5,735 nucleotides of DNA from Pseudomonadota bacterium (GTDB lineage Bacteria; Pseudomonadota; Gammaproteobacteria; Xanthomonadales; Xanthomonadaceae). The position numbers were made by a program, and so were the translations under genes. A model generated the notes under the pieces. The model ran no database searches, was not told where the DNA came from, and saw nothing but the letters and a program-made list of their open reading frames with translations. The stretch covers positions 1-5,735 of the forward strand of contig JAFAFD010000247.1 in NCBI GenBank assembly GCA_023423675.1. Direction: 5' to 3'. Positions 1-5,597 of this stretch are shown here, one piece after another; within the stretch, counting starts at the first letter, position 1, and each line of letters opens with the position of its first letter.

Positions 1-408
1 GCGGTGCCGGCCGACGTAGCCGCCGAACATGCGCGGCTGGATGCCGCCGATACGCTGGTGCTGGTCTATCCGCTGTACTGGTGGTCGTTCCCCGCGCTGC
101 TGAAGGGCTGGATCGACCGGGTGTTCACCCAGGGCTGGGCCTACGCCGACGGTGCCGACGGCAAGGTGGAAAAGAAACTGCAGCGGCTGCAGGTGCACCT
201 GGTCGGCATCGGCGGCGCGGGCGCGGAAATGATCGAACGCCGCGGTTATGGTGCGGCAATGAAGACACAGATCGACATGGGCATCTTCGATTACTGCGGT
301 GCCAGAGTGCACTCTTCCACGCTGCTGCTGGATGCCGACAGTGGCCAGGCCGCGGCGCATCTGCAGACCGCCACGGGCATCGGCCGTACCATAGGCACAC
401 CTGCCTGA
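1..408 (+). CDS. NAD(P)H (quinone) oxidoreductase, flavodoxin-like fold, 3' part
   Basis: This is the C-terminal 135 residues of a flavodoxin_2-family enzyme (the NQO1/MdaB/KefF group). These cytoplasmic flavoproteins pass two electrons from NAD(P)H to quinones or other electrophiles. The reading frame is open from base 1, so the N-terminus, with the first FMN/FAD phosphate-binding loop, lies outside the window. About 60 residues are missing if it has the usual length near 195. The diagnostic stretch is LVYPLYWWSFPALLKGWIDR at residues 21-40 of the fragment, followed by a G-x-AY segment. Together these match the family pattern P-x-YWWSxP-x-LK-x-W-x-DRV that packs against the flavin. A Gly-rich GIGGAGAE segment follows near residue 70. 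It ends in TGA 17 bp before a TetR regulator on the same strand, so that regulator may control it. The exact substrate cannot be read from the sequence. The GTG at 4-6 is internal, not a start. Confidence 0.88.
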   Translation, partial: AVPADVAAEHARLDAADTLVLVYPLYWWSFPALLKGWIDRVFTQGWAYADGADGKVEKKLQRLQVHLVGIGGAGAEMIERRGYGAAMKTQIDMGIFDYCGARVHSSTLLLDADSGQAAAHLQTATGIGRTIGTPA

Positions 409-425
409 TGATGTAGAGCCGCTGC

Positions 426-1022
426 ATGTCCACCGCCGCCACGCCCACCCGTCGCCGGATGTCACGCGAACAGCGTGGCCGCCAGCTGCTGGACGTGGCC
501 TGGACACTGGTGGGCGGCGAGGGCACCGATGCGCTCAGCCTGGGGCGCCTGGCCGAGGCGGCCGGCGTGACCAAGCCGGTGGCCTACGATCACTTCATCA
601 CCCGCAATGGCCTGCTGGCCGCGTTGTATGCGGACTACGACCAGCGCCAGACCGCCGTGTTCGATGCGCGCATCGGCGCGGCACCTGCGCGCCTGCACGA
701 ACGTGCGCAGGCCATCGCGTCGGGCTACATCGACTGCGTGCTCTCGCAGGGCAGCGACATCCAGGCGATCCTTGCTGCGTTGGCCGGTTCGCCCGAGCTG
801 CGCGACGTCCGCCACCGCTACCAGCAGGACTTCGTCGAGCAGTGTGCACAATGGCTCGGCCCGTTTGCAGCCGATGGCGCCGTGCCTGTGGCCGGGCGCT
901 GGGCGATCCTTGGCGCCGCCGAAGCACTGTCCGAGGCGGTGGCTGCCGGCGCACTGCTGCAGCCGGATGCGGAAGCGGAACTGCAACGGCTGATCGTCGA
1001 AACCGTCAGCCGCGCGCGCTGA
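426..1022 (+). CDS. TetR/AcrR-family transcriptional regulator
   Basis: A 198-residue protein of typical TetR length, with an N-terminal DNA-binding domain and a helical ligand-binding C-terminal domain. After a basic tail (TRRRMSREQR) comes the family core at residues 20-60. The helix-turn-helix covers about residues 37-57 and includes LAEAAGVTKPVAYDHF, the usual LAxxAGVxKxxxYxHF signature, with NGLLAALY after it. The C-terminal part (about 75-198) is Ala-rich, helical and not specific enough to predict the ligand. The ATG at 426 is the first start after an in-frame TAG at 414-416. An ATG at 459 (Met12) is a possible later start, and neither has a clear Shine-Dalgarno. It starts 17 bp after the oxidoreductase gene, so the two are probably cotranscribed, and members of this family often repress the enzyme gene next to them. 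Its last 17 bp overlap the end of the convergent carboxypeptidase gene. Confidence 0.93.
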   Translation: MSTAATPTRRRMSREQRGRQLLDVAWTLVGGEGTDALSLGRLAEAAGVTKPVAYDHFITRNGLLAALYADYDQRQTAVFDARIGAAPARLHERAQAIASGYIDCVLSQGSDIQAILAALAGSPELRDVRHRYQQDFVEQCAQWLGPFAADGAVPVAGRWAILGAAEALSEAVAAGALLQPDAEAELQRLIVETVSRAR

Positions 1023-1827
1023 TCGCCGCGTCGCGCTGCAGCTGCGCGAAACCGTCCTGCAGGCATTGCTGTACCCACGCGTTGCGCGCTTCCCGCGTGG
1101 GCGAGCCGAGGGTGACGTTGATCAGCCGGTGCGTGGCTTCTTCGCTGTCGCGGCACGCGGTCGCCGCCAGACAGAAACCTGCCGCGCGGGTATAGCCGGT
1201 CTTCAGCCCATCGATGCCATCCGAGCCCAGCAGCGTGTTCTGGTTGTCCTTGCAGAACGTGCCATGCATGAAGTGGCGCTGCGCGGTGATGGCCAGCACC
1301 TGCGGATGATCGGCCAGCAGTCGCGCGGCAAGCATCGCCATGTCATGCGCGGTCGACACATGGCCCGGCGTGGTGATGCCCGAGACCGAGACGAAGTGCG
1401 TATCGCGCAGGCCCATGCGCGCGGCGGTGTCATTCATGCGCTGCACGTAGGCAGCCTCCGAACCTTCCAGGTGGCGGGCCAGCGCCAACGCGGCATCGTT
1501 GCCGGAGACGACCATCAGGCCTTCCAGCAGGTGGCCCAGGGTGACGGTCTCGCCCGGCACCAGGCCCATCCGCGTTTCATCGGCGGCCACCGTGTGCACG
1601 TCGTGCGCATCGATCACGGTGCTGTCCGTCCACGCATGACCCTCGCGCGCGATGGCCTCATAGGCCACATGCGCGGTCATCAGCTTGGTCAGCGAGGCGG
1701 GCGCGCGCGGCAGCCTGGCCTCGTGCTGCTGCAGGGTGTGCAGCGTGGCCGCATCCACGGTGATCGAAGAAAGTGCCGGTATCGGCGAAGCAGGCAGTGA
1801 CATCATCAACACGATAACGCGCAGCAC
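1006..1827 (-). CDS. D-alanyl-D-alanine carboxypeptidase, short serine type (PBP5-like catalytic domain)
   Basis: A low-molecular-weight penicillin-binding protein of the S11 (PBP5/6) group. These enzymes remove the terminal D-Ala from peptidoglycan pentapeptides in the periplasm and thereby limit cross-linking. Numbered from the GTG at 1827, all three active-site motifs are present: SLTK with nucleophile Ser45 and Lys48, SGN at 108-110, and KTG at 209-211. STAHDMA near 158 and DGLKTGYT fit the family. The protein is about 273 residues against roughly 400 for PBP5. It ends some 60 residues after KTG, so the C-terminal beta domain and membrane-anchoring helix are absent. The start is uncertain: from GTG 1827 the N-terminus (MLRVIVLMMSLPASPIPA) reads as a signal peptide, while GTG 1812 or ATG 1806/1803 would leave almost none. 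No good Shine-Dalgarno precedes any of them. It is divergent from the phosphatase gene and overlaps tetR by 17 bp at its 3' end. Confidence 0.88.
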   Translation of the reverse strand: MLRVIVLMMSLPASPIPALSSITVDAATLHTLQQHEARLPRAPASLTKLMTAHVAYEAIAREGHAWTDSTVIDAHDVHTVAADETRMGLVPGETVTLGHLLEGLMVVSGNDAALALARHLEGSEAAYVQRMNDTAARMGLRDTHFVSVSGITTPGHVSTAHDMAMLAARLLADHPQVLAITAQRHFMHGTFCKDNQNTLLGSDGIDGLKTGYTRAAGFCLAATACRDSEEATHRLINVTLGSPTREARNAWVQQCLQDGFAQLQRDAAISARG

Positions 1828-1920
1828 GCAGGGCGAAAAACCGCACGAATCTGCAACATTGCAATGATATAACGTGCCGCTGTTGGCGGTGTCGCCGCCT
1901 TTCGTACTGCAGGAATCTCC
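1828..1920. promoter_or_regulatory. Divergent promoter region between carboxypeptidase and phosphatase genes
   Basis: This 93-bp spacer must hold the promoters of both divergent genes. It contains an AT-rich island in otherwise GC-rich sequence, about 1846-1873. Within it, TATAAC at 1868-1873 is a plausible plus-strand -10 element, and TATCAT on the minus strand (1869-1864) is a plausible -10 for the carboxypeptidase. No convincing -35 hexamer stands at 16-18 bp from either. The island includes the perfect 10-bp palindrome CATTGCAATG at 1857-1866, and TGCAA occurs twice, 9 bp apart (1852 and 1861 minus one T). A ribosome binding site, AGGAA at 1911-1915, sits 5 bp before the phosphatase ATG. 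I see no Pho-box-like repeat (CTGTCAT type), so phosphate-starvation control is not supported by sequence. Confidence 0.4.
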
Positions 1921-3480
1921 ATGACCCGACCCCTCGCGCGACGCTGGCTGTGCCCGCCGATCCTGGCGGCGCTTGCCGCGCTCACTGCCTGTCAGCCGAC
2001 GACGCGCCCCGATGCGCAGGCGGCCACCGCAACGACCGCCGAAGCGCGCCCGCACAACGTCATCGTGATGATCAACGACGGCGCCGGTTGGGGGACCTGG
2101 GATGCGGCGGCCTACTGGCAGTACGGCAGCCGCGAAGGCGCACCGTATGCGGATTTCCCGCAGCGCCTGGCCGTCACCACGTTCCCGCTCAACGCCAGTG
2201 GCCAGCCCACCCGCGATGATTCGCAGCGCATCGGCTACGACCCCATGCAGGCCTGGGACACCACCGAGGTGCCGGCGCCCGATCTGCCGTTCGTCGCTTA
2301 CCAGTACTTGGCTGCCGTCGCCACCGACAGCGCCGCCGCGGGCACTGCGTTGGCGTCCGGCGTAAAGACCTACAACAACGCCATCAACTACAACAACGAT
2401 GGCCAGCCGGTGGAGTTCAACACCCTGCGCGCCAAGGCGCTGGGCATGGCCACCGGCGTGGTCACCTCGGTGCCGTTCCCGCACGCCACGCCGGCGGTGT
2501 TCGCGGCGCAGAGCGAATCGCGCAACAGCTACCACCAGATCGCCCACCAGATGCTGGCCCAGGGCCACATGGATCTGGTGATGGGCACCGGCGGCCCCGG
2601 CTACAGCGTCGACGGCACGCCCTGCGTGGACGGCATGGACAAGGTCGCCGCCGAAGGCTGCCAGAACCCGTGGGAATGGGTGTCGCAGCAGGATTGGCAG
2701 CAGCTGGAAGCGGGCACGCCGATTGCTGGCAACCCGTCCGGCGCGTGGCGCCTGATCCGCAGCAAGGACGACTTCGCCGCGCTGGCTGACGGCCGCCTGC
2801 CGGCTGACCGCCCACTGATCGGTGTACCGCGCGTGGCCAACACCCTGCAGCAGGCGCGCCAGCTGCCGGTGGTCGGGCGCGATGCCGCCACGCCGTCGGG
2901 AGTGAAGAAGATCGACAGCGTGCCGGACCTGGCGACGATGACCCGCGGTGCGCTGCGCTTCCTGCAGCAGCGTTCGCCGCAGGGCCTGTTCCTGATGGTC
3001 GAAGGTGGCGCCACCGACTGGGCCGCGCACACCAGCGCCTGCGGTACCGAGTGGCACTACGGTGCCTGCACCGACCAGCCGCAGTACGGCCGCCTGATCG
3101 AAGAGACCGCCGAGTTCAACGATGCGGTGTCGGCAGTGGTGGCGTGGATCGAGCAGAACGGCGGCTGGGAACGCAACCTGCTGATCGTCACCACCGACCA
3201 CGACAACAGCATGCCGATGGGCCCGGACGCGCAGAAGGTGGCCTTCGAGCCGGTGCGCAACAACGGCCGCGGGCAGATGCCGGGCATGAGCTTCCGCCCC
3301 ACCGGCAACCACTCCAACGGCCTGGTGCCGCTGTGGGCCAAGGGTAACGGTGCCGAACTGCTGGGCCAGCGCGTGCGCGGCGTCGATGCCGGCTACCGCC
3401 AGCACGTGCGCTGGAACGACGGCAGCTACATCGACAACACCGACGTGGCCAAGGCCGTGCAGGACGCCCTGCAGCGCTGA
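1921..3480 (+). CDS. Alkaline phosphatase, predicted lipoprotein
   Basis: A 519-residue member of the PhoA-type alkaline phosphatase family: two-zinc, one-magnesium enzymes that hydrolyse phosphomonoesters through a phosphoserine intermediate. The N-terminus has Arg residues, a hydrophobic stretch and the lipobox LTAC (Cys24), so it is probably lipid-anchored. A flexible Ala/Thr linker follows to about residue 43. Family ligands are recognisable (E. coli PhoA equivalents by motif): Asp53 in INDGAGWG (D51), the DSA motif with nucleophile Ser137 (S102), GVKTYN at 147-152, HATP with Thr190 (T155), Arg201 (R166), Glu361/Asp366/His370 in EGGATDWAAH (E322/D327/H331), Asp426-His427 in TTDHDN (D369/H370), and His464 in GNHSN (H412). 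Cysteine pairs 235/247 and 374/383 may form disulfides. The ATG has a good Shine-Dalgarno (AGGAA, 5-bp spacing). The catalytic set looks complete, but substrate preference is unknown. A SMAG hairpin begins 9 bp after the stop codon. Confidence 0.93.
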   Translation: MTRPLARRWLCPPILAALAALTACQPTTRPDAQAATATTAEARPHNVIVMINDGAGWGTWDAAAYWQYGSREGAPYADFPQRLAVTTFPLNASGQPTRDDSQRIGYDPMQAWDTTEVPAPDLPFVAYQYLAAVATDSAAAGTALASGVKTYNNAINYNNDGQPVEFNTLRAKALGMATGVVTSVPFPHATPAVFAAQSESRNSYHQIAHQMLAQGHMDLVMGTGGPGYSVDGTPCVDGMDKVAAEGCQNPWEWVSQQDWQQLEAGTPIAGNPSGAWRLIRSKDDFAALADGRLPADRPLIGVPRVANTLQQARQLPVVGRDAATPSGVKKIDSVPDLATMTRGALRFLQQRSPQGLFLMVEGGATDWAAHTSACGTEWHYGACTDQPQYGRLIEETAEFNDAVSAVVAWIEQNGGWERNLLIVTTDHDNSMPMGPDAQKVAFEPVRNNGRGQMPGMSFRPTGNHSNGLVPLWAKGNGAELLGQRVRGVDAGYRQHVRWNDGSYIDNTDVAKAVQDALQR

Positions 3481-3489
3481 CCGCCCCCT

Positions 3490-3515
3490 GTAGAGCCGAG
3501 CCCACGCTCGGCTCT
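3490..3515 (+). repeat. SMAG (GTAG) palindromic element, copy A
   Basis: A GTAG head at 3490-3493 is followed by the stem AGCCGAGC (3494-3501), the loop CCAC (3502-3505) and GCTCGGCT (3506-3513). Flanking bases extend the stem to 10 bp (3492-3501 with 3506-3515). It is REP-like and sits 9 bp after the phosphatase stop codon. It could help terminate or stabilise that transcript, but no clean U-tract follows, only mixed pyrimidines (TCTTCGCTCTCT). Confidence 0.88.
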
Positions 3516-3527
3516 TCTTCGCTCTCT

Positions 3528-3553
3528 GTAGAGTCGAGCCATGCTCGACTGCT
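3528..3553 (+). repeat. SMAG (GTAG) palindromic element, copy B (diverged)
   Basis: A GTAG head at 3528-3531 precedes the stem AGTCGAGC (3532-3539), a 3-base loop CAT and GCTCGACT (3543-3550). Compared with copies A and C, one C:G pair has become T:A with both arms changed together, and the loop has lost one C. The 8-bp pairing is therefore kept despite sequence change. It starts 38 bp after copy A, in the same orientation. Confidence 0.85.
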
Positions 3554-3563
3554 CTGGCTCTCT

Positions 3564-3597
3564 GTAGAGCCGAGCCCATGCTCGGCTGCTTCTCTAC
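3564..3597 (+). repeat. SMAG (GTAG) palindromic element, copy C
   Basis: A GTAG head at 3564-3567 precedes the stem AGCCGAGC (3568-3575), the loop CCAT (3576-3579) and GCTCGGCT (3580-3587). It starts 36 bp after copy B. A downstream CTCTAC (3592-3597) is the reverse complement of the opening GTAGAG. The element is therefore bracketed by mirrored GTAGAG motifs, and the right-hand one contains the stop codon of the minus-strand LysR gene (TAG, 3596-3594). Confidence 0.87.
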
Positions 3598-4469
3598 CGA
3601 TCCACCACGCAGGCCAGGAACCGCGGCAGCACTGGATTGCGGTTGTCCGCCTTCCAGAACACCACCTGCTGCACGCGCGGCGCGTCCTTCAGGCGAACGA
3701 AGGACACGCCGGGCATGCCCATGCGCTGCAGCGAGGCTGGCACCAGCGCGATGCCCAGCCCTTCGCCCACCAGGCTGACGATGCTCTGCTGAAGCTGCAC
3801 TTCCAGCCGCACATCGGCCTGCAGGCCGGCGGCATGGAAGCTGGCTTCGATGGCCTCGCGCAGGGTCGGCACCACGTCGGCCGGCGCGGTGATCAGCGCC
3901 TCGCCGGCCAGAGCGGTGATATCGACGCTGCGGCGGCGCGCCAGGCGATGGTCGGCCGGCACCACCACGCACAGCGGTTCTTCCTGCAGCGGCAGCAATT
4001 CCAGCCCGCGCAGCGACGCCGGCGCAAAGCCGATACCTGCATCCAGCGCACCCGAACGAACCCCGTCCAGCAGGGCCATCGGCAGCGCCTCCCGCAGGCG
4101 CAGCTGCACCTGTGGATGCGCGGCAATGAAGCGACGGGCCAGCGGCGGTACCGAGCTGTGCGCGGCATGCATCATGAAGCCCACCTGCAGCTCACCCAGC
4201 TCGCCCGCACCGACCTGGCGGGCAGCGTGGCAGGCCTGTTGCAGGGCGTTCATCACCCCGCGCGCGTCCTCCTGGAAGCGCTGGCCGGCCGCGGTCAGGC
4301 GCACGTGCCGCGAGTCGCGCTCCAGCAGCGCCACGCCCAGAGAGTCCTCCAGCGCGGCGATCTGCCGGCTCAGCGGCGGCTGGGTGACATTGAGGCGTTC
4401 GGCGGCCCGACCGAAGTGCAGGGTGTCAGCGACGGCCAGGAAGTAACGCAGCGGGCGGATGTCGATCAT
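3594..4469 (-). CDS. LysR-type transcriptional regulator
   Basis: A 291-residue protein of standard LysR length. The N-terminal winged helix-turn-helix covers about residues 4-62: an opening IRPLRYFLAVADTLHFGRAA, then the recognition region LNVTQPPLSRQIAALE at 26-41, then LGVALLER and a RLTAAG wing end. From about residue 92 (LQVGFM) the periplasmic-binding-protein-like effector domain runs to the C-terminus. The start MIDIRP at 4469 is where the family consensus begins. In-frame codons further upstream only continue antisense to the permease gene and are not part of the protein. No clear Shine-Dalgarno is visible. It is transcribed away from the AEC permease across a 93-bp spacer, and by LysR convention it probably controls that gene and itself in response to a small molecule. 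The effector is not predictable. Its TAG stop lies in the GTAGAG beside SMAG copy C. Confidence 0.94.
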   Translation of the reverse strand: MIDIRPLRYFLAVADTLHFGRAAERLNVTQPPLSRQIAALEDSLGVALLERDSRHVRLTAAGQRFQEDARGVMNALQQACHAARQVGAGELGELQVGFMMHAAHSSVPPLARRFIAAHPQVQLRLREALPMALLDGVRSGALDAGIGFAPASLRGLELLPLQEEPLCVVVPADHRLARRRSVDITALAGEALITAPADVVPTLREAIEASFHAAGLQADVRLEVQLQQSIVSLVGEGLGIALVPASLQRMGMPGVSFVRLKDAPRVQQVVFWKADNRNPVLPRFLACVVDR

Positions 4470-4562
4470 GCGCGAATGGTATCGCTGGTGCCCGTTAAAA
4501 GCATTGGAAGGTATTGATGATGGCGCGTAGCCTGCGCGGCATTCCCTCCCTTCGCGCCGCCC
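4470..4562. promoter_or_regulatory. Divergent LysR/permease promoter region
   Basis: The 93-bp spacer between divergently transcribed genes is the expected place for LysR binding sites. Its AT-richest part is about 4494-4520 (GTTAAAAGC ... GGTATTGATGA). GGTAT occurs twice in the same orientation, at 4478-4482 and 4510-4514. The two are 32 bp apart, about three helical turns, as might suit two LysR dimers. I could not identify a convincing dyad with the T-N11-A pattern or paired -35/-10 hexamers, so the regulatory role is inferred from position. No Shine-Dalgarno precedes the permease ATG. Confidence 0.4.
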
Positions 4563-5501
4563 ATGCTGTCCGTCCTGGCCATCGTCCTTCCCGTGTTCGC
4601 GCTGATCCTTGCCGGTTGGCTGGCCCGCCGCAGTGGTGCGCTGGGCCCGCATTCGACCAGTGAGCTGAACCGCTTCGTGGTGCAGCTGGCGCTGCCGGCG
4701 CTGCTGTTCGACGTGGTGGCCAATGCGCGCTGGCAGCAGCTCTGGCATCCGGGTTTCATCGCCAGCTTCGGCGGTGGCACCGCGCTGCTGTTTGCCGCCA
4801 CGGTGTGGTGGCGTCGACGCCGCGGCCATGCGCTGGCCGATGCCAGCATCGACGGGCTCAACGCCGCTTATGCCAACACCGGCTTCGTCGGCTTTCCGCT
4901 GGCGGTGGCCGCGCTCGGGTCGTCGGCGCTGGCCCCGACGCTGGTCGCGACCCTGCTGACGGTGTGCGTGCTGTTCGCCGCAGCCATCGTGCTGATCGAG
5001 GTCGGCCTGCAGCGCGAGCATCGCCTGCACCATCTGCTGGGCAAGGTGGCGCGCTCGCTGCTGCGCAATCCGCTGCTGCTGGCGCCGCTGGCCGGCGTGC
5101 TGCCGATGGCGCTGGGCCTGTCGATGCCGGCGCCGGCGGAAACCTTCCTGAAGCTGCTCGGCGGCGCGGCGGCCCCGTGTGCGCTGATCGCGCTGGGCCT
5201 TTTCCTCGGGGAGCGGCGCACGCCGGTGCCGGGTGCTGGGCGCAGCGCGGTGGTGCTGGGCGGCCTGAAGCTGCTGGTGCATCCCCTGCTGGTGTGGCTG
5301 CTCGCCACGCAGGTGTTTGCGCTGCCGGCCGCGCTTGCCCACGCCGCGGTGCTCATGGCCGTGCTGCCCACCGGCACCGGCCCCTTCATGCTGGCCGAGT
5401 TCCACCGCCGCGAAGCATCGACCACGGCCGCCACGGTGCTGGGAACAACCTTGTTGTCCCTGCTGACGGTGACCGGCTACCTGGCGCTGCTGCAGCTGTA
5501 G
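4563..5501 (+). CDS. AEC-family (auxin efflux carrier superfamily) inner-membrane permease
   Basis: A 312-residue, very hydrophobic protein with about ten predicted membrane segments, near residues 2-21, 38-53, 64-83, 97-118, 124-147, 168-187, 194-215, 228-250, 253-275 and 286-309. The two five-helix halves are typical of the AEC fold. Family marks are the opening LSVLAIVLPVFALILAGWLA, NTGFVGFPL at 105-113, the RNPLLLAPLAGVLP helix start near 168, GGAAAPCALIALGLFLG at 200-216, and a final region of the form LP-x4-PFMLAEF with a Ser/Thr-rich helix. A positively charged WWRRRRGH loop follows segment 3. Bacterial members move small organic acids such as malate or malonate, and the substrate here cannot be assigned. 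The divergent LysR gene is the likely regulator. The first ATG matches the family N-terminus, although no Shine-Dalgarno is visible. The stop codon TAG (5499-5501) is part of a SMAG GTAG head. Confidence 0.92.
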   Translation: MLSVLAIVLPVFALILAGWLARRSGALGPHSTSELNRFVVQLALPALLFDVVANARWQQLWHPGFIASFGGGTALLFAATVWWRRRRGHALADASIDGLNAAYANTGFVGFPLAVAALGSSALAPTLVATLLTVCVLFAAAIVLIEVGLQREHRLHHLLGKVARSLLRNPLLLAPLAGVLPMALGLSMPAPAETFLKLLGGAAAPCALIALGLFLGERRTPVPGAGRSAVVLGGLKLLVHPLLVWLLATQVFALPAALAHAAVLMAVLPTGTGPFMLAEFHRREASTTAATVLGTTLLSLLTVTGYLALLQL

Positions 5502-5538
5502 AGCCGAGCCCATGCTCGGCTGCTTTTCGCAGGAACCC
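5498..5538 (+). repeat. SMAG (GTAG) element, copy D, overlapping the permease stop codon
   Basis: The GTAG head at 5498-5501 contains the permease stop codon. The stem AGCCGAGC (5502-5509), loop CCAT (5510-5513) and GCTCGGCT (5514-5521) follow, then the tail GCTTTTCGCAGGAACCC. The 41 bases 5498-5538 recur at 5547-5587 with a single mismatch (T5525 against C5574). Copies D and E are therefore a 49-bp tandem duplication that includes flanking sequence. Confidence 0.88.
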
Positions 5539-5546
5539 ATCACCCA

Positions 5547-5587
5547 GTAGAGCCGAGCCCATGCTCGGCTGCTCTTCGCAGGAACCC
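5547..5587 (+). repeat. SMAG (GTAG) element, copy E
   Basis: The GTAG head is at 5547-5550, the stem arms at 5551-5558 and 5563-5570, and the loop is CCAT. The tail GCTCTTCGCAGGAACCC is shared with copy D. It faces the inverted copy F, and the pair E/F is complementary over 22 positions. Confidence 0.88.
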
Positions 5588-5597
5588 CGCACACGGC

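Noticed and set aside
1066..1800. A 244-codon plus-strand open frame opposite the carboxypeptidase
   Set aside because: The composition is Arg/Gly/His-rich with no motif, while the minus strand carries all three penicillin-binding motifs.
1807..1864. Frameshift in the carboxypeptidase signal peptide (an alternative frame starting ATGTTGCAGATTCG near 1862)
   Set aside because: That frame hits TGA before joining the enzyme, and the in-frame GTG at 1827 already gives an acceptable signal peptide, so no frameshift is needed.
3490..3520. Classic rho-independent terminator for the phosphatase gene
   Set aside because: The 10-bp GC stem is suitable, but it is followed by mixed C/T and not a run of T, so I list it as a repeat with possible termination activity only.
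3490..3597. CRISPR array (short repeats at near-regular 36-38 bp spacing)
   Set aside because: There are only three units, the repeats are self-complementary GTAG palindromes, the spacers are about 12 bp, and no cas gene is present. They fit SMAG elements.
1006..3972. A 988-codon open frame on the minus strand
   Set aside because: Only its last 273 codons are the carboxypeptidase. The remainder is antisense to the alkaline phosphatase and has low-complexity Arg/Gly/His/Ala composition typical of a shadow frame in GC-rich DNA. It also crosses the SMAG cluster.
3834..4517. A 227-codon plus-strand open frame opposite the LysR gene
   Set aside because: It is a Gln/Arg-rich shadow with no domain. 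The opposite strand encodes a clear LysR protein.
4470..5594. Long minus-strand extension upstream of the LysR start
   Set aside because: It is antisense to the permease and rich in Gln/Arg/His with no recognisable domain. The LysR family consensus begins exactly at the ATG at 4469.
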